Shown one piece after another: positions 10,860 through 22,239 of a stretch of DNA of 64,000 nucleotides (positions are counted from its first letter, which is position 1; every line of letters starts with the position of its first letter). Where the stretch lies: positions 11,446,889-11,510,888 of the forward strand of contig JALPQD010000026.1 of the NCBI GenBank assembly GCA_023101885.1, in the 5' to 3' direction. Source of the DNA: Typhlomys cinereus. Lineage: Eukaryota; Chordata; Mammalia; Rodentia; Platacanthomyidae. The translations under genes were made by a program, and so were the position numbers. The notes under the pieces are model-generated. The model saw only the letters and a list, made by a program, of their open reading frames with translations. It had not been told where the DNA came from and ran no database searches.

Positions 10860-12340
10860 TTCAAACAAATCACTTAAATCTCTACTCTGCAGTCTCTTTG
10901 TAGCATCTTTCTCTGCATTTTCTAGCCTAGCTAAGTTCGTTTCTTTTGTCACTTCCTGGGAAGATGAGGACAAAGGGGAACAATGAGCTATAAATATTCT
11001 ACCCAAGTGGTCCCCAAAGGAGAAGCACCTGCCAGGCCTGCATGCAGCGGGTGCCCAGGCCCAGTTCCGAGTGTGGGCGCACTCTGCAGCCCAGTACCCA
11101 ACAGAGGGAGCCCACGCCCTCCGCAGGTGCGCTGCTGCAAAGCGCAGGAAACAAACCCCAGCGTGAAGCACCGCATCATTACAATAGAACTGCATCGTCA
11201 CCTGCCTGATTATGCGAGGCAGGAAGAACTTCAAAGCATGACGTGGGCACATAAAGCATAGGGAGGGTCGGACCCACAAGCTGTTTTGTACCGCTTTAAG
11301 TCCCAGGGTCCACCTGCGAGGCTGAGGAATTATCTCACTTGTTCCCACTGCGTCCTGGGGTGTAGAAGCGCTTTGCAGACTGGAAGCCCACTTTGCAAGA
11401 AAATTTCCCCTCCCCCTTTGCAGGTGGCTGGTGCAACCCCATTTGCACTCTACAGTTTGGGGAGGTTACGGAGCTCTTGGAAATGAAACTTGTCCGCAGA
11501 GCTCTTGAATCCACAGTTACACACCGCGGGCTGTTGCAATGCTGGGCAGCTCTTCTGAGGATCCCCTCACCCCGCCTAGATCATTCCAGAGGTCAACGCC
11601 AGGGCAGAGGGCTGAGCTGCTTTGGCCCAAGGTGTCTCTCTAGCCACCCGCCCGGATGGCGAGTGCACTGCGGGCGCACGTGCACCCACGCAAAGGACCA
11701 CGAGGAATTTTTATCATCTCTGATCCCAAGTCGGAGTCATAAACCAACCGCTGGCAGAGGATTCCTTTGGGCAGCCCCCCAAAACCCCCTGACGCCTCCT
11801 CCGGAGCTGCACACAGCATCCCACGGCCCCAGTGCTGTGATTGAGAATCCATGTGGCGCTCTTACTCTAGGTTCTCAGCTCTGACCTCTCACTTGGAAGC
11901 CAATTTGTCAGTCTGCTCTGTGTGTCTGAAGAAAGCATCAAAGCCGGCCTGCTGAGAGCTCCGGGGGTTCTCCCCGGCCCTACAACACAGCCACACTGTC
12001 CCGGGGGCTGGGACTGGGGGTGGGGGACAGGCGAAGGCAAAGAGACAAGGGAGCGAACAGGTCCTTCAGATCCCTCCTTACGGGGCTACCTGGGTGTGTT
12101 CTGCCTCTGTCCTAACAAGGAGGGATGTGGAGATGCGGATGGAAACCCCTCCCCCTATCGGATAACCAGGAGGACTCCGTGGACAGGGCAGAGAGAGGTA
12201 GATGGCCAGGCCCCCTGGAGTCCTGCAGTGTCTGACTTGAGGAGCTAAGCTTTCTGCCTTCATAATTAAAAGCTGAAATCCATGCTTTTTGTTCCAGACC
12301 AAGGAGTCAGGAGAAGCCTGATGGCCAACAGGGATTCAAC
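10860..12340. other. GC-richer single-copy-looking stretch with small CpG cluster
   Basis: About 1.5 kb without a recognised repeat. GC is higher than in the flanks. Seven CG dinucleotides fall within 42 bp at 11649-11690, well above the window background by eye. Open frames occur on both strands (for example plus 11393-11884) without a recognisable domain. It could be a regulatory element, an old retrocopy or neutral DNA; the sequence alone cannot decide. Confidence 0.4.
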
Positions 12341-12434
12341 AAGATTTTATATAGATAGATATAAATTACATCTATTTATCTATATAAAAATACATGTATA
12401 AATATTATCTTTTACCTAGTTATACACAGCTATT

Positions 12435-12903
12435 TTTTATTTTATTTTTTATTTCTTCCACTCATACAAAGTTGATAAGTACCCCATTCCCCTCACTCCC
12501 TCCCTCCACCCCTCCCTGGATCCCCTTGCTCCCTCCCCACCCTTTCCTTTCCCCCCTCCCTCCCTTTCTCTCAGTGCCCCCCCCCATCCCTGGAGCATCC
12601 TTTAGTGTGCATGTCAAACTTCCCTCTGGGTCCTCCTCTCTGATGAGGTGTAAGGACTCAGTGGCATTGCCTAGAGCTCTTTTTTTTTTTTTTCTGTGTA
12701 TTCCCCTTTAGTATAGGAACATGTTGTGGCTGTTAATCCCTTGCCCCTAAGGATCCTAGTGCCTGTGATCCATGCTAGACTTTGGTGGTTCAATGATATG
12801 TTGGTCATTGAGCAGGTCATGCAAAGTCCTATTATGATTACTTTGGCCCCTGATTTGTGTGGAGTATCTTGCATATCATTGCTTCTCCCCATCTTTAGGC
12901 TAC
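12435..12903 (-). mobile_element. 5'-truncated L1 3' end with target duplication
   Basis: The plus-strand text opens with a T-rich run (the minus-strand A tail), then a pyrimidine tract (on the minus strand the polypurine tract typical of rodent L1 3'UTRs), then 'ctaaggatcctagtgcct'. The 11-bp sequence acacagctatt flanks it exactly at 12424-12434 and 12904-12914. Length is 469 bp. Confidence 0.75.
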
Positions 12904-12919
12904 ACACAGCTATTATGTA

Positions 12920-13460
12920 AATTACATATATAATTTTTATATATAAATATATGTTTAAATTTTATTTTTACCTAGTTATTCATAGCTCAATGGGTAGGTA
13001 CCCTTGCCCCCCTCCTTCTTCCTTCCCCTCCTCCTTCCCCTCTCCCCTTCTATCCCCCTCCATCCTGCTCTCTTTCCCACACCTCTCTTCCTCCCCCTCT
13101 TTCCTCCTACCCTCCCTTCTTGGTGTTTCCCGTCTTTTCCCTCCCACCCTCCAGAACTTCAGCTTGTATGGGCCCTGAAGTTCCTCTGAGTCGTCTACAC
13201 TAGTGAGGGTTCAATATTCTGTGGCATGTCTTGGGGACTCCTCTTGGGTTGCCCACTAATGTAGGAACTCCGTTGTATCTGTCTAACCCCTTGCCTCTAA
13301 GGATCCTACTGCCTGAAGCCATCAACCCTGAGATCCGCGCTCGTCTGTGGGGGGCTCGTTGGCATGTCAGCCACTGCGCAGGTCAGGTAAGGTCCAGTCA
13401 CAAGAGGACTTTTATGTTGCTTTGGTTTTGCTCATTTATTATGAGGAGAGGAAGGAAGTG
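12920..13460 (-). mobile_element. Second L1 3' end, related to the preceding copy
   Basis: It shares the order T-rich text, pyrimidine tract, 'ctaaggatcctactgcct' and a following GC-richer segment with the copy at 12435-12903, but is clearly diverged. The text 'tttacctagttat' before the first copy resembles that before this one. Boundaries are approximate. Confidence 0.6.
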
Positions 13461-13564
13461 AAGAAAGTGGGAAAAAAAAAACTCCTTTAGAGACTTTGGA
13501 AATTTCTGGGAGAAAAGAAATCAAAAGATTAAAATTCGACCACAGAATCTATACTTTGGAAATG

Positions 13565-13725
13565 ATCTGGGGCAAACCACACGAGCAGCCTGCTAGCACC
13601 CCTGTGACATGCCTGCCTCCAGCAAGGCTCCACCTCTAAAGCTGCCACAGCCTTCTCCGATGTTACCATTAGCTAAGGATGCAACAGGCAGCTCACATTC
13701 AAACCACAACAAGGGTTTATAGCTT
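13565..13725 (-). mobile_element. MaLR-like LTR fragment
   Basis: 'ccagcaaggctccacctc' and a terminal 'cattcaaaccacaac' resemble the antisense inner portion of MaLR-type LTRs. A similar segment lies at 44570-44650 ('ccagcaaggctccacctccc'). Placement is by eye. Confidence 0.4.
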
Positions 13726-13729
13726 TTTA

Positions 13730-14040
13730 CTACCAGACCTGCAGAGTCAGCCACACGTGCCCCAGATCTGTGGGCCTAGAAGTTTCTCATAAAGGTACAT
13801 TTACCCTATGTCCCAAAAATGTCAGTTCTACGTTTTACCAAAAAGAAATGAGGACGAATATTATTGGAAAAAACGTGGCAATAAGATTTATTAGTAATTA
13901 AAAATAAACAAAGCAAAGAAAGTAATCCAAGTAACTATTAACAGTGTAACAGATAAATTAGTGACGTGTGTGAGAGCACACATTCAACAATAAGAATAGA
14001 AACACTAATCTGAGCAGCGACCGCTCTTAGAAATCCTTTG
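13730..14040. other. Unassigned AT-rich DNA
   Basis: Nothing recognised. Confidence 0.5.
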
Positions 14041-14044
14041 TTAA

Positions 14045-14285
14045 GGGTGAGAAAGGCTCAGGGGTTAAATGCTCACAAACAAGCAAACAAGACCCCATTC
14101 ATGATCCCCAGATGCCATGTAAAATACTGGGGCAACTCTGGTGGCCCAAATGATGTCATTCCAACCCCAAAAGACAGGTTAGGAATCCCTAAAGCAGACC
14201 GAATAGCAGGCAAGTCAATAGTGAACGCCGGTTTTAATTAGAGACCCAGGCTCCAAGTGACCATGACAACATGACACTTTTCAAA
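14045..14285 (+). mobile_element. Diverged B2-like SINE
   Basis: Head text 'aaggctcaggggttaaatgc', 'gatccccagatgccatgtaa' and a body with 'ctctggtggcccaaatgatg', ending in 'ttaattagagacccaggctc'. The same ending occurs in the SINE at 62225-62500, so both belong to one older subfamily. Confidence 0.6.
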
Positions 14286-14379
14286 CACTTCTCTTTAAGC
14301 CGATGGAAGGACGCAGCTCTCTGCCTGCTTCTGCGAAGATCCATCGTAATCAACGGTGGTCATAGATAAGAGCCACAAC

Positions 14380-14945
14380 TGTCCTAAGGTCGGAAAGTGA
14401 GCAACCAAGGAGTATTCAGACATAAACCGAAGACTCAAAGTACCCCTGGCCCTAGGTCAAGCCAGTGTACACCCGAGAGGACGGGGCAGAAGGAAGCTGA
14501 GAACCAGATTGGGGAAGGAGCCCTGGCAGGCAGCATCCTCTGGACATCAAAGCAACAAGCCACGGACGTCCTACAACCAGGTTCACGTACCCGAAACCTA
14601 CACAAGATAGGGCCAGCACCCTTACAGTAAATGAGACAGAGATTCCGATCACTCCTCGGGAGTGACCACTGATGGTCAAAGCTGGCCACAAGAAACCATC
14701 CCACGTGCATCAGGGGTACACCTACTGCTATACCGTCTACGTCACAGCAGGTACCCAGGCACAGGCAAGGAAAGACGACCCTCATTGGACTCGAGGGACA
14801 TATACACAAGAAGGGCTATTAGCGTGGGAGGGAAGCTTGTCAGGATTATTACCTCTCAGTGGGAGGAGGGGGAACAGGTGGAGTAATGGGAACAAAAATC
14901 CATTATAATTTTAAATTACATAATAAAATAATAATTTTAAAAGGA
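14380..14945 (+). mobile_element. L1-like 3'UTR and A-rich end
   Basis: A GC-rich 3'UTR-like stretch is followed by a short purine tract ('gtgggaggagggggaaca') and an AT-rich end ('acataataaaataataattt'). That order fits a plus-strand rodent L1 3' end. No ORF2 reading frame is visible upstream. Confidence 0.5.
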
Positions 14946-14949
14946 TAAG

Positions 14950-15085
14950 GAGGGAGAGTGCTCAAAGATGATTCCTGATGTCAGCCATAAATGGCCACAT
15001 GCACACACCTTCATGCGCACACGTGCACGCGCACACACACACACACACACGCGCGCGCACAAACATGCATACACATGTATACCTC
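14950..15085 (+). mobile_element. 3' end of a B2-like SINE with CA/CG-rich tail
   Basis: 'aagatgattcctgatgtcag' is the characteristic 3' body of the dominant family. It is followed by CA- and CG-rich alternating text to about 15062. The 5' part is absent. Confidence 0.65.
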
Positions 15086-15309
15086 CATACATAATGCACA
15101 TAAAAATGGAAAAAGAAAGTATTTTTTAATTGAAAAAGTCAGCCACATGAGAGTAAAAAAATATCATAGGATTCTACTTAAGTGAAATTCTAAAGCAAAT
15201 CTAGCTAGATTACTATGATAACAATCATGAGAGCAGTCACTTTTTTGGGCTAGGAATCGACAGGAAAGAAAAATTAAGAAAATTTCTTTGCTTATTAAAA
15301 TTTGTTTTC

Positions 15310-15425
15310 TCTATTTTTGTTTTTGAGGTGGGGTCTCAGTACATAGCTGAAGCTAGCCAACCTCCGGCCTCAGATTCCCAAGTGCTGTGATTAAAGGAGC
15401 ATGCGACCGACCCCATGCCCAGCAA
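15310..15425 (-). mobile_element. B1-like SINE
   Basis: Plus-strand text 'gaggtggggtctcagtacat', then 'cctcagattcccaagtgctg', then 'ttaaaggagcatgcgac' is the reverse complement of a B1 body. Confidence 0.75.
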
Positions 15426-15560
15426 CAAACGTAGCTAATGTTAATAGAGGAATCAGTTCACGGGAAATTCATTTGGAGATCACATGAGCACACTTAAAAA
15501 TCTGTGATTTTTTTCTTGAACTTTTTAAAATATTTAATTAATTAATTTATTTAATTTATT

Positions 15561-15815
15561 TTGTGTGTGTGTGTGTGTGTGTATCAGAGAGCACTGTGTG
15601 TCCCTGTGGAGGACCAAGGGTGACTTTGAGAATCATCCTGGATTGTTTTTACCTTTTTCTTGCTTCCCTCTGGGATTTCCCAGGCTCCACCCACCAAGGC
15701 CGGAAGCCCTTTCTGCCTGATGTATTTTTTTTTTTCATATGCAACCTGGGATTGGAACTCAAGACCTTCTGCTTACAAGACAGAATCTGAACCCCTGAGC
15801 CATTTCTCCAGCCCC
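15561..15815 (-). mobile_element. B2-like SINE
   Basis: Minus-strand copy. The head (reverse complement 'gagccatttctccagcccc') ends at 15815, and the GT run at 15562-15581 is the CA tail. The body contains 'gtggaggaccaagggtgact' and 'gggatttcccaggctccacc'. A T run near 15725 interrupts the body. Confidence 0.85.
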
Positions 15816-15924
15816 TTAAATTCTGCTTTAAACAATTCCATGTGTTGTGCACAATCAAGAAAGCAGTCACTTTTAAATCACGTTAAGTCAAAATTATTTC
15901 TGGTTTAAAATCCTCCAACTCAGG

Positions 15925-16150
15925 GAAGGCGCCGCAACTCAGCGGGTCAGAAACCTGTTCACCAACCTGCTGACCTGAGTTTTAGCTCCAGAAACCCACA
16001 TGGTGGAAGGAGAGAACTGACGTCCGACCTCTACTCATGACCTCTACTCATGACCTCTACTCATGACCTCTACTCATGACCTCTACTCATGCACCATGAC
16101 ATGGGTGCATCTGTTTCTCTCCCCAAGTTCAGACCTCTCAAATAAATGAG
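15925..16150 (+). mobile_element. B3-like SINE carrying an internal minisatellite
   Basis: 'aacctgctgacctgagtttt' and 'cccacatggtggaaggagag' are the diagnostic centre of mouse-type B3. The element ends near 'ctcaaataaatgagcaaat'. A five-copy 13-bp expansion (16026-16090) sits in the 3' half. Confidence 0.8.
16026..16090 (+). repeat. 13-bp x 5 perfect minisatellite
   Basis: Unit gacctctactcat repeats five times without a mismatch. The unit derives from the 'gacctct' motif of the surrounding B3-like SINE. Confidence 0.97.
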
Positions 16151-16331
16151 CAAATTAAATATTCTCAAATGCCTTTCCACAACCATGGCCTGTTCTGATC
16201 CCCTGCAGCCAACATTTTTCTCCCTTCACTTTGCAGAGACACTGGCCTCTTATTCATTTCACTTAGAAATCTCCTAAGCTTTTGACTCATTCTGTTTCTT
16301 TCAGGTGTTCTACCGTCATTGGACATTGATC

Positions 16332-16334
<3 letters not shown>

Positions 16335-16412
<78 letters not shown>

Positions 16413-16595
16413 TGGCACTGGGTATCCCTGTGGAGGACCAAGGCACAGAAGGCCCTGGTCCCAGGTCTGTCGTAAAAACACCAGGTGGAAACCTGCAGCG
16501 GCCTGTACTTCTGGCCCTGGTGGGCAGAACCTGGGAAATCCCAGAGCTAAGCAAGAAGGAGATAGACGCAATCCAGGATGATTCCCAAAGACATT
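16335..16595 (-). mobile_element. B2-like SINE with internal 5' inversion
   Basis: A (GT)n run (16334-16365) and (GA)n run (16370-16408) are followed by minus-strand 3'-end text ('ctgtggaggaccaag'). From about 16455 the body runs in the opposite, plus orientation ('cctgtacttctggccctggt', 'cctgggaaatcccagagcta', 'gcaatccaggatgattccc'). Read on the minus strand, the 5' portion is inverted relative to the 3' tail. This is the arrangement expected from twin priming during target-primed reverse transcription. Confidence 0.75.
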
Positions 16596-16599
16596 GATC

Positions 16600-17000
16600 C
16601 TTTTTATAACATATGTTTTTTCCAAATGTGACTCACAGCCCCCTAAATAAGTACAAGGCATTTCACATTATTCACAAATAAATCTCACATAGCTAAAATA
16701 CTCCCTAGTGCGTATGCGAATACCCAACGAATGCTACTTGAACTAAGAAATATAAATGAATGGGCTATAGCTTTGTCCACTAAAAAACGTTTTGTGTTTT
16801 ATTTATGGGTCTTGTCAGTTTAAGAGATCTGAGCTCTTCGTCTTGTTGAGAGGCTGTAAAGCTACATCTGTAGCTATAGAAATTTCCATGTGTCCAAATG
16901 AACAGTATCTGGGAGCTGATCGATCTAAGACTCTTCAGTCTTACAAGGAGCGGATGGGGACAGACTAGGATTTATTGTCAGTTTAAGAAGTAACAGTGTA
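16600..17000. other. Unassigned AT-rich DNA
   Basis: Nothing recognised. Confidence 0.5.
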
Positions 17001-17006
17001 AGTTAC

Positions 17007-17397
17007 TGTCACAGTTAAGCACAGGTGTCAACTTGACAGTTGAGGGTTTGAGGTCTGGGCACATTTGTGGAGAATTAGCGATTGAGTTACGCCCAAAGCA
17101 AACCTGCAGGAGTTTGTCTAGCTGACGGGAAAGGCCCAGCCCACGGTGGGTGGAACTAGGCCCTGGAACAAAATACAGAGAGCTGGTTGAGAAAATTGGA
17201 ATCTTTGTGTACCCTTGGCCAGACATGCTGGTCTGGCAATTAAGGATGGTCCCTCTCTCAGCCACTATGTAGAAATGGTGTGGCTGGATCCTCTCCTGTC
17301 AAGCTGGACAGACTGTAACCGGACTATAGTAAGAAAATAAGTTCCCTTAAGCCATTTGATGGTGATTTATCAGCCACCATGCAGGTGAACTGCGACA
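17007..17397 (+). mobile_element. Unnamed LTR-like repeat, copy 2 of 5
   Basis: It begins TGTCACAGTT and ends CTGCGACA, with the same internal blocks as copy 1, including 'aacctgcaggagtttgtcta', 'ggaaaggcccagcccacggt' and 'cttaagccatttgatggtga'. I see no clear 5-bp flanking duplication (gttac on the left, gatga on the right). Confidence 0.7.
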
Positions 17398-17399
17398 GA

Positions 17400-19800
17400 T
17401 GATAACTGTGACTTCCCATGATACACTAGAAACAGGCTGGCATACCGTTTCTCGGGTCAGCCCCTGCGTAACAGCTGGGATTTACTTCAAGGACAAAGTC
17501 CCGGCTTTCTTCGTCATGATAATTTCCTCATATTGTCTCCTAAAGTTGTCCTAAGGAAAAAATATGCATGCTCCAGAAAGCAAGGCTCTTGGACACTGAA
17601 AGAGGAAGGCTAGATGGCTGCTGTGCGGAAAGCCAGGGGAGCCCCAAGCTTTGTTAAAGAGCACAGAGAGCTGTAGCAAACCTCGAAGGGATCTGACCGC
17701 TTCATAGGCAGGGTCAGGCTGCTGAGAGCTGAGCATGGTACGAAGCACAGGACCTGACTCTGGCTCTCTTTGGGCCAGAAAGGTGTTTATGTGGAGGAGG
17801 ATGGACGCCTCTCAGATCCACATGACTCAGAAGCCATGGAAACAATGCAGCCCAGCTGGGATCCCGCCATTAGCTCCCAGCCTGCGGCCGGCGGCCTCGC
17901 TGTGTAACGCTCAGTCCTGCGGTCTCCGGCTTCTCTCCCTGGAGCTCGGGGTCACGCCTCTGGACTGTCCAGTAGATGACCACCCAAGGGCAGCCCAGCT
18001 GGACATGCTGAGTCCAGGAAGCAGCCAGGAGGGGCTTCGTCATTCCATGGTGGAAAATGGAGTTCTGTTCTCCCAGCCATCGTGAGATTCCACCCAAAGG
18101 AGAAGAATGTTGGGGCTTGAATAGTCGGGACTGTCGGAGCTTACGTTTTCATATACACGTAGTCATCCTTTTAAAAAAAGTATTTCTGTACAATGCAGGC
18201 GTCTCATCGTCCGCAACCCCAAAGGCACTCACCATTTCTCCCAAACGGAGACAAGGCAAAGCTGTGTTATTTACTCCATCCAGAATCTGTCTGTCTGTGT
18301 GCTCTGACACTACTTCCTGCCCATAGTGCGATCTATCTCATCTTCAATTCCTGACATGAGCCGAGTCAGTGCTATGCTGCTGCTTAGACCTGGCTACTGC
18401 TCCTGCCCCGCGGGGCCTTAGCTCTGCTCCTTGCTAGTCCCTGGAAGAGGAATTCACTGTAAGAGACGCACACCACCCTTCCTCCCTGCCACCGTGGCTG
18501 TGTCCAGGAAAGGTTCTCCTGATGATACCAAGCCCTCCCCGGGGTTGGGTCTTTGGTTAGCCCGAAGATAGGCACAGTCTCATACTTGGAATTCAACCTA
18601 AGACGTTCATTCATCTTGCCTGACTGCTCGCATCGTCCATTCTCCACAATTATTCCTTCTAAGCCTCTGACTGGTTGGCCAAATCCTTAGCCACCAACCA
18701 GGAAATACCCAGAGTGTGGCCTCGGGCTGAGCCACTGCACCATATCATCTGTTCCCAGGGGGACTTTATTCTTTGTTCCAAGACCACCCTTGAATGCAGT
18801 GAAAGTACTGCAGACAGCAATATGCACCCCGGCTTCTCTCCTGGCCTCTGGCAGGCACTGGAGAAGAGCCTCTGGTAACCCCCAGGGAAAATACTGACTC
18901 TTTCTAGGAGGATTGGGGGGAGCTGACAGTGAGGCCATCTGTCTGGAGTCCCTAGAACCGCATTTGAAGGAGCCCAGAGGTGGGCTACCAGGACGGTGGC
19001 TCGTATGCCCCCCTCACCGCCCTGTGCTGTCATTCTAGTACCAGGGGAAAACCCATGACACCACAGAAACACTGGGAGGTGTGCCCACCTCTCCTCATTC
19101 CAGGTCCCCCTCCAATACAAACAGAGGCCGCCCAAGAACATCCTGCCTCTGTGGTGGGTAGACATCTACCAAGATTGAAAGAGAGGGGGAAAAGTGCTAT
19201 GGGAAAGGTTTCATTTCTGAGAACTTCCAATTTCCCAAACATTTCTGCCTCTCCCTCATCCCCACACACACCCAATAACCACATCTTTTTGGGATTTGAG
19301 GTCACAGATCAACTACCCGGTGGCCTTTTTACCCTAATTCACCCACCATCCCATTGGGGGCCCCCACTTTGTGTAGCAGAGTGTTGGGCTCATAGATGTG
19401 GCCTCTGAGCTGGTCAAATACTGCACATTCCACAGCTCTTGCTCAGGCCTCTGTCTTCCCTGTGGAGCCATTGCCTGACTTTTCCAAAGCTGATATTAAT
19501 ATCCCAGACCATTATAATGCAGTTATTTTCATGGAGGCCAGGGAGGAAGTCACGGGGCATTCATTGGTCCCCTGGGACCCTGAAGGTCTCTATTTAGTGC
19601 GTTGTTTTTATTCATATAAGCAGCAGTGATCTAGAAGGAGCGAGGAAGTCACTGTGACTGTATTAAGTTTTTTCTAGAACTTGTTTGGTTAATGAGTCAT
19701 TATTCCTTTTTTTAGTTGTTTGAATGAAGGCAGTGCTTGGATCAAAGGCACCTGTGTGCTTTCTTAATTTCACACACCCAGACACACACATTCTCAGATC
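17400..19800. other. Unassigned single-copy-looking DNA
   Basis: About 2.4 kb of mixed composition without recognised repeats. Reading frames on both strands (for example minus 18659-19165 and plus 18980-19408) overlap each other and show no known domain, signal peptide or splice signals I would trust. Confidence 0.4.
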
Positions 19801-19821
19801 TAGGACACAGTTGCTTTTACA

Positions 19822-19860
19822 CACACACATACACAGAGAGAAAGAGAGAGAGAGAGAGAT
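19822..19860 (+). repeat. CA and GA microsatellite
   Basis: A short CA run followed by a (GA)n run. Confidence 0.9.
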
Positions 19861-20221
19861 CTAGGCTACAGTTGGTTCATCTTATTTAACCTCTACTGAG
19901 CGTTAAAGGGCCTGGACACAGAAATCTAAGTCGAAATTTCCAAGGTATTGACTGTAGTGTGGGGAAAGAAATTCAAAGACTCCTGGTCATGGAAGATATA
20001 TCTTGTCTTCATTAAATTGGGAAACCCGGAAGGACTCACACCTGGTGACATCAGCCAACTCCAGAGCCTTGTGCTAATGCCAAAGATTGCACTTCCCAGA
20101 AGGTCGGGCCTTATACTGACCTTCTGGGTCTCTATGTGGAGTCCACGGGGTAGGCAAGGCAGAAGACTGTTCAGTCTTTGCAACTAAAAGCTTATAGAGT
20201 ACACAGGTATGGTTCCTTCTC

Positions 20222-20423
20222 AGGGGAAGAGTAAAGGAGGAAAGAGATGGGGAGAGAGGAAGAGAGACAGAGAGAATGAGAAAGAGAGAAAGAAGGGAAG
20301 GAGAGAAAGAAGGAAAGGAGGGAAGGAGAGAGGGAGGAAGGGACAGAGGGAAGGAGAGGGGGAGGAAGGGAAGGAGGGAGGGAGGGAGGGAAGGAAGAAG
20401 AGAGGGAGGGAGGAGGGAGGGGG
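20222..20423 (+). repeat. Purine tract (GGGA/GGAA/GAGA mix)
   Basis: About 200 bp of nearly pure purine on the plus strand. No SINE or L1 end is recognisable next to it. Confidence 0.95.
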
Positions 20424-20694
20424 TATTATAGATCTAAGCAAAGATGGTTTGAAATACCCAAAGCTACCAAATGCCAGTCAGTGCTCTAGATAGACTTTCG
20501 TGGTTTGTTGGCCTACAGGGACGGGACATGTGAATGTGAGGAGTTTGCACGTGAGTCCACGTTGCTGCCCGGCTCTCCAGGCCTCCTCCTGGGCAGCTGC
20601 AATTTCTGTGGGGAAGGGTTGACGCGCAAGCCACTCCCGGGTTCCGCCGACAAAGAGGCGCCCAAGCAAACGAGAGTCACCAGTGAACTACGTC

Positions 20695-20830
20695 TTCCTC
20701 AGGATGGCAGCCGCCAGCCAGAGCTGGGGATGTGCAGGTGGCTGAGGCAGGAGGATGGTTCTTGAGAGAATTTGAGGGCCTCCTTGGCTGCATGGTGCGG
20801 CCCCGTCTCGACAGACAAAAAGAAAAAGAA
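20695..20830 (+). mobile_element. B1-like SINE, diverged
   Basis: 'gtggctgaggcaggaggatg' and the end 'ggccccgtctcgacagacaa' fit a B1 body and A-rich end; the 5' part is poorly preserved. Confidence 0.6.
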
Positions 20831-20834
20831 ATCT

Positions 20835-21955
20835 AAATCCTTCAATTAAGAAATATAAAATAAAATAATCGCTATGAAACAAGTTGCTGTCTTGACCTCT
20901 CTGGAAGATTCTAAAGCAAGAGAAGTAAGACTTTAATATGAAAAGTACAGTATCTCCCGACCAGGTGAACTTAGTATTGTCCGCCTGAAGGATGGGTGTT
21001 CATATGAAAGCTCTTCTCCATTCTTCATTCTGTACCAATAAGGTTTTATTTGCACACTCAGTGAGCCGAGTACACAGGCATCGTATACAATTTGTATTGA
21101 CTTCATTGAGTGAGATCGAGGCAATAAAAAGAAGCTGATCATCTTCCATGAAGCCTGTTTACTCCACAACCAACGGGCACGTGTGGAAGTGTCATCATCA
21201 CAGGAAAACGTGACCGCTCGTCCCAGGACACGGCCATCCTGTCTTGACACGCAGGGGACATGCATTCCCAGCAGAATGCAGGATGCGAAGAGCATGGCTC
21301 CCCGAGGCATCGTCTGCACTGCAGTCATGGCCGCTCCATCCTTGAGCTCACTGGGGTGGGCAGAAATTTCCAGCCATGGGGCCTGAGAGGAAGCTGGACG
21401 CAAGCTTATTGGGTATGACAGCAGCTTAAAAGAACTGGAGGTCATTACTCAGCTGTGAGTGGACCAAGGCCTTGGCTTCTCCTCCTCCTCCTCTTTCCTC
21501 CTTAGTCATGTAATTGCTCATAAAAGCTCTGTGGAGTCCATCGGAGCAGGAAGTGAGAAATGAGCTCATCTCCTCATCCACTTGCCTTCTGAGTCATCCC
21601 CGTGGAAGAGGAAATGATCGAACCCCTTGGCTAACTTGAGACTTGGGGCTCATCTGTGGATTTCGTTTGCCTAGAGCACGCAGGTCCGAAATCAAACTAG
21701 GGGTTGCGGAAGCTCGGATTGAGGAGCCGTGGGAAGCAGACGAGATTTCCATGTCTGCTCTTTGTTTCTTCCCAGCTACTGGCCTGGATGCCCGGAGAGC
21801 CTGAAGGATTTGACCACAGACAGGACTCATTTTTAGTGGAATAAAGAATAGCATTGAATCCTTAATAAACTAACATTGGCTATGTTGTGTGAAATACATA
21901 AAGATTAAATAACTGTTTCATTCTCGGTTAAGTTATTAAAAGAATAAAATAAAAT
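20835..21955. other. Unassigned DNA
   Basis: About 1.1 kb. A minus-strand frame at 20933-21445 (170 codons) is the longest here; I do not recognise its product, and an opposing frame overlaps it. A short CTC-rich run lies near 21478-21500. Confidence 0.4.
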
Positions 21956-21960
21956 AACAG

Positions 21961-22238
21961 TTGGGTTGGAGAGATGGTTCTGGGATTAGAGTCTTTGTTT
22001 CACATGCCAAAAGATGTGAATTCGTATCCCCAAATCCCAGGTAAAGAATGTGAGGTAGACATGGCAGTAACTTGTAATTCTGATCCTGTGAGGTAGAGCC
22101 TGGGAAATTCCAAAGCCATAAAGAGGTAAAGCAATGCAAGATGTTTTACCCTTGTGCCTCCATAGACACACTTACGTGCACTCTAGTGCACACATACATA
22201 CACGTACATGCACATGTACACACACGTACACACACACA
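21961..22238 (+). mobile_element. B2-like SINE with CA-rich tail
   Basis: Head 'ttgggttggagagatggttc', body 'aggtagagcctgggaaattc', 3' part 'cttgtgcctccatagacaca' and an imperfect CA/TACA tail to 22238. Confidence 0.8.
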
Positions 22239-22239
22239 A

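Noticed and set aside
10446..11348. 300-codon minus-strand open frame, the longest in the window
   Set aside because: Its centre is a translated purine tract (Pro/Ser/Leu/Phe repeats) and its ends are SINE and unassigned DNA. No domain, no splice support; overlapping frames exist on both strands.
16026..16090. Possible CRISPR-like array
   Set aside because: The five 13-bp units are directly adjacent with no spacers, in a rodent SINE.
20933..21445. 170-codon minus-strand frame
   Set aside because: No recognisable domain or start context; an opposite-strand frame overlaps. Left as unassigned DNA rather than called coding.
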